Assembly (NCBI GenBank): GCA_021734725.1
Contig: JAIPIM010000028.1
Span: 1-19,808, forward strand
Source of the DNA: Minisyncoccota bacterium
Lineage (GTDB): Bacteria > Verrucomicrobiota > Lentisphaeria > Oligosphaerales > MVZH01
DNA: 19,808 bases
Reading direction: 5' to 3'
In this document: positions 15,339 through 19,808 of the stretch, piece after piece
Layout of the letters: the number at the start of each line of letters is the position of its first letter
How positions within the stretch are numbered: position 1 is the stretch's first letter
Notes under the pieces: generated by a model
What the model saw: only the letters and a program-made list of their open reading frames with translations
The model's database searches: none
Told to the model about the DNA's origin: nothing
Program-made: the position numbers and the translations under genes

Positions 15339-17623
15339 AGCAGTTTTGTTTCGCCGGGGTCCATTCGCAGTGTCACCGAGTCGCGGTCACAGGCCAACTC
15401 CCGGCCGGTCAAAGCATTTCTGACGGACTTAACCTTGGTCGGGAATCGGACCGTCTTCTTGTCTCCTACATCGGCCGTGACGGCCACGAACTGTTGACTG
15501 GCGTACACAATATCGCTCGTTCTGAACGGCCAGATGCGGTCGCTGTCGTCCAGGTAGATATGGACTCCGGCTTTTCGGGCAATCGCGCGCAAAATCGTTG
15601 CGGGAAGAATTTTTGCCCCGATATAGACGGACGTCCATGAATCGAACGGTTTGACGGCGAACGCGGGTTTGTCATTGGCGACAAACCGGCCCAGCACTCG
15701 TGCTTCTTTATCCGCCACATAGAACATTGGCCAGGCGAGTGTTTCATCCATGACCATGCATTCGCCGGGCAGGAAACTGAAGCCTGCTTGAAGTGGCCGC
15801 GGTAGACGTCCGTAGAGCGGCAAGGGCGAAAGGTTACGAGTAAGTTCGTGGACAGTGTCGGTAAGGCGGAATGTGACGGGGCGTGCGCTGTTGATTGCGG
15901 CAACGCGGAAGCCGGTTAAATCGTGCATGTGTTCCGTACTCATGGCGGGAGATGCGTCAGGTTGTATTAGGCCATTGGCGTATGCCCAGACCACTATAGC
16001 GCCGCGACGCTTAACCTTGCGGTTGACGGCTGTACGCTCCGCGCTTGTCAGGCTGTGACAGTTTAGAAAAATATACATCTTATAGTCGGGAAGATTGGGC
16101 AGAAGCAGATCGTTGTGGAAAATATGGTCGCATGGCGCGCCGATACGGGGAATCGTCTGTGATCGGTTCCAGGCGAGGAGATCCCGGGTACTTTCGAATG
16201 GGTGCGAAAACATGGACTTTTGATCGTAAACGACCGCGATTTCCGTGGCTTTCCCAGCCGACGTATACGAGTCTCGGGCGATCTTTTGCTGTCGGCTGAA
16301 AAGATCGACGATAGCGGGGTCATCGTAGAAAGAATGCCCCCCCTCCGCCATCTCGAACCACCAACCGTGCACGTCGTCGCACAGGACTTGGGCAAAATCC
16401 CGATTGAGGACGTTGGCGGTATCCGTCATGGAGTGACATCGGCAGAACTGTGTTTTATTGTGGTCGTCCGCCAGGTGCGTGCGCGAATCCGATTCGTTGA
16501 TCCAGAGTTTTCCTCGGTAGACGATGGAATCAACCGGTACGCGGAACGTGGATCCACCACCGGGCTGACGATCGTAATACTGACTTGGCGTTGTCAGGTA
16601 ATCGATGTGTGGCGAATTCGCGAGAAAGAGGGGGCCGCATATGGCGTAGGTTTGCGCAGACACACCGAGCATTGTTCCCCAGAATGCGCCGGTAAGGGCA
16701 CGGTGATTTGTGCGGTCTTTAATGACCTCAGCCATTCGTTCGATGGTACGGGCGGTGCCGGCTGTGCGGGCTTCGTAGTAGTCGATCAGGAACTGGCTTT
16801 TCTCCGGATCGAGGAAATTTCCCCAGTCGCCTTCCGGATCACGTCTGCCGTTATGCGCAATCTCGCCTTCAGAGAATACCTGTTCGGATGAGGTGGGAAT
16901 CCTTGGTTCACTGAGGCTTGCCTCGGGCATTCTCCACGCCTGCCGCAACGCCGATTCGTTTCCGTATTTCTCGTTCAGCCATGTGCTGTAGAATGTTTTA
17001 AAGGCCGGGCTGAAGTCACCGCATATCCCGTCTCTCGTATCCCGCAGGTAGTTCCATTCACCGCAGCAGCCGCCTTCCACATGGTAACCGATAACGCGTT
17101 TTCCGAATAGGCAACTCTCGACAAAATCAATGGCGTTTCGGATGTGCGGCGCGGCGTCACGTGCATATTTCTCCGATGCGTAGCACACTTGCCTGTGATC
17201 CGTAAACGTTCCATGTCTGTGTGCGCGAAAGCGATCGCGGCTGCCGTCTTCGAACATGACCAGTTCGTTCGGGTTCTCGTCGAACCACTTCTTGGACGGA
17301 CGACAGTCCAGCCTGAGAAGAAAACAGGCTTCCGGGCAGGTGTCAAGGATGCAGTTTGCCTGATGCTCAGTGTAATCCCAGCCGATGCCCGCCGCGTCAT
17401 CCTCAAAATGCCAGCCGCTCTGCATAAAAATAACGAAGAGCCGGAAGTTGGCCTGGGACAATTCCTGCGCGCGTCGTTCCGCAAGGTGAACGGTTTTATG
17501 TTCATCGCCTCGGACGCAAAAGGCCATTGGCGGCAGTGCTTGTCCATCGACAAACAGCTTTGCGCGGTGATGGATCATGCGGATTTCAGGAACTGCAAAT
17601 TCAGATTGTTGCGACATGGTCAC
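15320..17623 (-). CDS. Large TIM-barrel glycoside-hydrolase-like protein (GH42/beta-galactosidase-like)
   Basis: This protein of about 767 residues has no signal peptide and is probably cytoplasmic. An N-terminal barrel domain with GWDYTEHQAN and the segments YHVEGGCCGEWNY (180-192) and LWINESDSR (373-381) offers candidate catalytic glutamates (Glu183 or Glu189, and Glu377). After about residue 450 comes an alpha/beta domain (YKMYIFLNCHSLTSAERTA, GAIVVWAYANG) like the trimerisation domain of GH42 enzymes, and then a C-terminal beta region ending ETKLLQLIPY. Overall length and order fit GH42-like proteins, but the substrate is unknown and catalysis unproven. The start chosen is GTG at 17623, eight bases after GGAG; ATG at 17617 is an alternative, and longer frames from 17665 or 17689 (TTG) lack a ribosome site, the last overlapping the toxin gene. 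Tail-to-tail overlap with the regulator gene is 19 bases. Confidence 0.7.
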   Translation of the reverse strand: MTMSQQSEFAVPEIRMIHHRAKLFVDGQALPPMAFCVRGDEHKTVHLAERRAQELSQANFRLFVIFMQSGWHFEDDAAGIGWDYTEHQANCILDTCPEACFLLRLDCRPSKKWFDENPNELVMFEDGSRDRFRAHRHGTFTDHRQVCYASEKYARDAAPHIRNAIDFVESCLFGKRVIGYHVEGGCCGEWNYLRDTRDGICGDFSPAFKTFYSTWLNEKYGNESALRQAWRMPEASLSEPRIPTSSEQVFSEGEIAHNGRRDPEGDWGNFLDPEKSQFLIDYYEARTAGTARTIERMAEVIKDRTNHRALTGAFWGTMLGVSAQTYAICGPLFLANSPHIDYLTTPSQYYDRQPGGGSTFRVPVDSIVYRGKLWINESDSRTHLADDHNKTQFCRCHSMTDTANVLNRDFAQVLCDDVHGWWFEMAEGGHSFYDDPAIVDLFSRQQKIARDSYTSAGKATEIAVVYDQKSMFSHPFESTRDLLAWNRSQTIPRIGAPCDHIFHNDLLLPNLPDYKMYIFLNCHSLTSAERTAVNRKVKRRGAIVVWAYANGLIQPDASPAMSTEHMHDLTGFRVAAINSARPVTFRLTDTVHELTRNLSPLPLYGRLPRPLQAGFSFLPGECMVMDETLAWPMFYVADKEARVLGRFVANDKPAFAVKPFDSWTSVYIGAKILPATILRAIARKAGVHIYLDDSDRIWPFRTSDIVYASQQFVAVTADVGDKKTVRFPTKVKSVRNALTGRELACDRDSVTLRMDPGETKLLQLIPY

Positions 17624-17682
17624 GATGGTTTCTCCACGGGATGACAGTGTCCCACGTTTTCTCATGAGGTAATCGGATTTGT

Positions 17683-18069
17683 TTACCAAACAACTTGGAC
17701 TTGCGGGTATTGTGGAATGATGCGGTCGGCGGTAAGAATGGGCAGCCGACGGGTGAGAGCGGTTGCGATCAACAAGCGGTCAAAGGGATCGCGATGAATG
17801 TCCGGGAGGTCGGTTGCCAGTGCGGCAATGTCAGCGGAGATGGAAATCTCGACCAAGCCATAGAGATGCGCCAACGACCTGTACCACTTGTCCGTTCTGA
17901 GAGGTAGAATCAACTTGCCGCGTTTTACTTTGACTCCTATCTCGAACAGGCTTATTGCTGAAATGGCCAATGCGTCGGCGTTTTGTTCCAAAACGTCCAA
18001 TGCTTTTTGGGGGAAGCGCGAGCGGGCTTCATTGGGCCACAAGAGGGCGCAGGTGTCAAGTAGAATCAT
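17683..18069 (-). CDS. vapC: VapC-family PIN-domain toxin (putative RNase)
   Basis: This 128-residue protein is a typical PIN ribonuclease, a toxin that cleaves RNA when not held by its antitoxin. The acidic metal-binding residues are all present: Asp5 (ILLDTCALLW), Glu43 (ISLFEIGVK), Asp97 (RDPFDRLLIATAL) and Asp115 (LTADRII). The start is the ATG at 18069, seven bases after GGAAG. It overlaps the antitoxin stop as ATGA, which implies translational coupling and dependence on antitoxin expression. Six codons upstream there is another ATG inside the antitoxin gene, which I judge less likely. Full length, with no sign of decay. Confidence 0.9.
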   Translation of the reverse strand: MILLDTCALLWPNEARSRFPQKALDVLEQNADALAISAISLFEIGVKVKRGKLILPLRTDKWYRSLAHLYGLVEISISADIAALATDLPDIHRDPFDRLLIATALTRRLPILTADRIIPQYPQVQVVW

Positions 18070-18305
18070 TGGTGGGCTTCCGGCCATTCGTCTTCGCCCG
18101 CGGTTTCGGTCGCGTCGTATTCAATTTTGGGAACGAGTTTTTTCGATACGGGCGGCAGCGTTTTGCGATGGCTGGTTCGACACGCCCGCAGCTCCGCGAT
18201 CGGGTGGCCGTTTCGGCAGATGATAACGGTTTCGCCTTGTTCATCGACAGTTGACAAGAGTGCCGACAGCTTTGTTTTAGCTTCGTGCGTATTGACGGTT
18301 AGCAT
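18066..18305 (-). CDS. Phd/YefM-family antitoxin
   Basis: This 79-residue protein has the N-terminal Phd/YefM DNA-binding fold: MLTVNTHEAKTKLSALL, then GETVIICRNGHPIAEL, a pattern shared by antitoxins of PIN toxins. The charged C-terminal tail (about 45-79) would wrap the toxin and neutralise it. The start is the ATG at 18305, nine bases after a perfect AGGAGG (18315-18320); a TTG two codons earlier lies too close to that site. It is first in the pair and should repress its own promoter at 18357-18385, as is usual for the family. Confidence 0.88.
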   Translation of the reverse strand: MLTVNTHEAKTKLSALLSTVDEQGETVIICRNGHPIAELRACRTSHRKTLPPVSKKLVPKIEYDATETAGEDEWPEAHQ

Positions 18306-18335
18306 ATTCAATTGCCTCCTGTTTTTGGAGAAGCA

Positions 18336-18355
18336 TGACTAAGGTGAACTAATCA
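18336..18355. promoter_or_regulatory. Possible antitoxin operator
   Basis: TGACTAAGGTGAACTAATCA contains TGACTAA and TGAACTAA as direct repeats, and also TGACTAA facing TGATTAG as a weak inverted repeat. It covers the predicted start of the toxin-antitoxin transcript, between the -10 box and the ribosome site. This is the expected place for autoregulation, but the symmetry is weak. Confidence 0.3.
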
Positions 18356-18356
18356 T

Positions 18357-18385
18357 ACTATATCGCAGCCGTCATCGAATTCCAA
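18357..18385 (-). promoter_or_regulatory. Sigma-70-type promoter of the toxin-antitoxin pair
   Basis: On the minus strand the -35 is TTGGAA (18385-18380), the spacer is 17 bases, and the -10 is TATAGT (18362-18357). The start would be near 18350, about 45 bases before the antitoxin ATG. Both boxes are close to consensus and spacing is ideal. Confidence 0.6.
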
Positions 18386-18417
18386 GATACGAAATAAAGA
18401 GGTTTTGAATCTTGGAC

Positions 18418-18437
18418 CCGCGCTTGGATCGGCGCGG
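18418..18437 (-). terminator. Hairpin downstream of the FAD oxidoreductase gene
   Basis: CCGCGC (18418-18423) pairs perfectly with GCGCGG (18432-18437) around an eight-base loop, 10 bases after the oxidoreductase stop codon (18448-18450, minus strand). No uninterrupted T-run follows, only a T-rich stretch (CTCTTTATTTCG) some 20 bases on, so it is a partial match to an intrinsic terminator that would insulate the toxin-antitoxin pair. Confidence 0.4.
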
Positions 18438-18447
18438 AGTTGCGGTG

Positions 18448-19808
18448 TCAAGGATTCGGCAAGTATGCTCCGTACGATGTCAGTTTGTTTCTGAGTTCGT
18501 CCGTGTTGACCGAACGTGTATTCATAGCATCCGCGGCGGCCATGGCCGCGGCGATACCGGCGGCTTCTCCGGTCGTCAGGCAGCATGCCATGATACGGAC
18601 ACTACCGTTGGTTTTTCGGTCACTGGATATGCAGCGTCCCGCAACCAGCACGTTGTCCAAATTCGCGGGAATCAGGCACCGATAGGGGACGCCGAAGCTT
18701 TCGCCGGGGCCATAGGCCTGGATGTTCTTGCGGTTTCGCTCTTTCAGTTCGGGGATGCTCAGTTTTGTAAGATCCGTCGATTCGTCTCGTGATTCATGGA
18801 CGTCGATGTTGTAAGCATTTCTGCAGATTTCATCGGGAAAGTCGCGGCGGGCCAGGTAATCTTCGACCGTCAGGACATAGTCCCCCATGATGCGCCGTGT
18901 TTCGCGTATGCCGAGGAGGCTGCCGGTAGCGACCAGCGGCGCGTTGGCAAACGCGGGGTGATACTCGGCGAAGGCTTCGCTGTATTGCGCTGCCATCTGG
19001 CGTCCTTTCAACAGGCCTTCCGTTGTGCTTCGCGGATTGGTGTTGTCCACTCCCTGTACGTGCCCTGTGTTGAAACTGAATGTTCGTGGAGCGATTTTCA
19101 TACTGCAGGAGTGCAATTCGTTGATGAGCGGGTAGTTCTCCGATTTTATGGCCTTCCAGACGGGACTTTCGGGATCGTAGAAATGGATTTGCGGTCCTTG
19201 CGCGAGCAATTCTTCATCGATGTTCCCGATTGTAAAGCAGTGTGTCCCGGGTTGCAGATTACCCGTTTCGTCTCCTTTCTCGAAGGGGGCCCCGGCCCAG
19301 ACTGCCAGATCGCCGTCGCCTGTGCAGTCTACGTATATCTTTGCTTTGTATGCCTGAAGTCCGGTCTTGTTCGAGACGACCAGCGTATCGGCCTTGTTGC
19401 CGTCGGATGTTTCAACCGCGCAGAGCTGGGAATGGAAAAGGATTTCGGCACCTGCGTCCAGCACCATCTCATCATAGATTCGTTTCAGCAATTCCGGGTC
19501 AATGGCTGGAGCAATGAGTGGATGTTCTTTCATAGCCTTCTTGAGGTGCGGCATGTTATCGCGTAGCGTGCAACGGACGTGTTCGGCCAAGCCACGGGCG
19601 ATAATGTTTTTGCCGTCACTGTATCCACAGAACCATGGCACCAGTCCCGCCGTACCCATGCCGCCCAGCATGCCGGTTGCTTCCAGCAGCAATGTACGGG
19701 CACCCTCACGCGCGGCCGCGGTTGCGGCGGTGCACCCAGCCGGGCCGCCGCCGACAACGATAACGTCCCATGAATCGTCCAGGGGGATACTGCGTTCTTT
19801 CAGGATAT
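18448..19808 (-). CDS. FAD-dependent oxidoreductase, FAD_oxidored type (5' end outside the window)
   Basis: The 452 C-terminal residues are visible; the reading frame is open to the window edge, so the start is missing. Close to the visible N terminus is the FAD-binding fingerprint WDVIVVGGGPAGCTAATAAA (visible residues 13-32), followed by the acidic strand end LLLEA. YVDCTGDGDLAVWAGAPFE (split: YVDCTGDGDLA and WAGAPFE) is the second flavin motif of this family, and the C-terminal LVAGRCISSD and TGEAAGIAAAMA segments close the FAD site. The visible protein has no signal peptide. Members are often found near carbohydrate-degradation genes in the Verrucomicrobia/Planctomycetes group; substrates are mostly unknown. 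It is probably almost complete, since the fingerprint normally lies near the N terminus. Confidence 0.88.
   Translation of the reverse strand, partial: ILKERSIPLDDSWDVIVVGGGPAGCTAATAAAREGARTLLLEATGMLGGMGTAGLVPWFCGYSDGKNIIARGLAEHVRCTLRDNMPHLKKAMKEHPLIAPAIDPELLKRIYDEMVLDAGAEILFHSQLCAVETSDGNKADTLVVSNKTGLQAYKAKIYVDCTGDGDLAVWAGAPFEKGDETGNLQPGTHCFTIGNIDEELLAQGPQIHFYDPESPVWKAIKSENYPLINELHSCSMKIAPRTFSFNTGHVQGVDNTNPRSTTEGLLKGRQMAAQYSEAFAEYHPAFANAPLVATGSLLGIRETRRIMGDYVLTVEDYLARRDFPDEICRNAYNIDVHESRDESTDLTKLSIPELKERNRKNIQAYGPGESFGVPYRCLIPANLDNVLVAGRCISSDRKTNGSVRIMACCLTTGEAAGIAAAMAAADAMNTRSVNTDELRNKLTSYGAYLPNP

Noticed and set aside
18796..19566. 256-codon open frame antisense to the FAD oxidoreductase
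   Set aside because: The minus-strand protein has clear flavin motifs through this whole stretch; the + frame has no recognisable domain or ribosome site.

Overview
The window reads as chromosomal DNA of a free-living, didermic, moderately GC-rich bacterium. Outer-membrane genes (a FadL-type porin), sigma-54 signalling, a large sugar-active enzyme without a signal peptide and an FAD_oxidored-type protein together suggest the Planctomycetes-Verrucomicrobia-Lentisphaerae-Kiritimatiellota group. That placement is inference: no rRNA or other phylogenetic marker is present.

Layout. 1-51 may be the tail of an upstream gene. 145-993 (+) is a short group 2 sigma-70 factor with a C/A-rich leader. It converges, across a gap holding two competing hairpins, on a GT39-like membrane glycosyltransferase (3216-1309, -). 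A non-coding gap (3217-3611) carries 2.6 tandem copies of a 55-bp REP-like unit. Next come a receiver-histidine kinase (4847-3612, -) and a FadL/OmpP1 porin (6219-4942, -), separated by a strong 38-bp hairpin.

The most interesting part is 6220-15338. A 326-bp divergent control region lies between the porin and a tightly packed six-gene operon on the + strand: an ICMT-like membrane methyltransferase, an E1/ThiF-like adenylating enzyme, a FabF-like ketosynthase whose second catalytic histidine is replaced by isoleucine, a multi-TM GAF-PAS histidine kinase, a second kinase with a degenerate receiver, and an NtrC-type sigma-54 activator. The control region contains a near-consensus sigma-54 promoter aimed at the porin, a 30-bp dyad at about -114 to -143 from it (normal enhancer distance), and a sigma-70-like promoter for the operon whose -35 box lies inside the dyad. 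This suggests, by inference, that the NtrC-type protein turns on the porin and controls its own operon. The system may make or modify a hydrophobic small molecule or lipid and couple its sensing to an outer-membrane transporter.

15320-19808 is an accessory stretch on the - strand: a GH42-like TIM-barrel protein that overlaps the NtrC-type gene tail to tail, a Phd/VapC toxin-antitoxin pair with its own promoter, and the C-terminal 452 residues of an FAD-dependent oxidoreductase that runs off the window. No tRNA, rRNA, insertion sequence or CRISPR array was seen.
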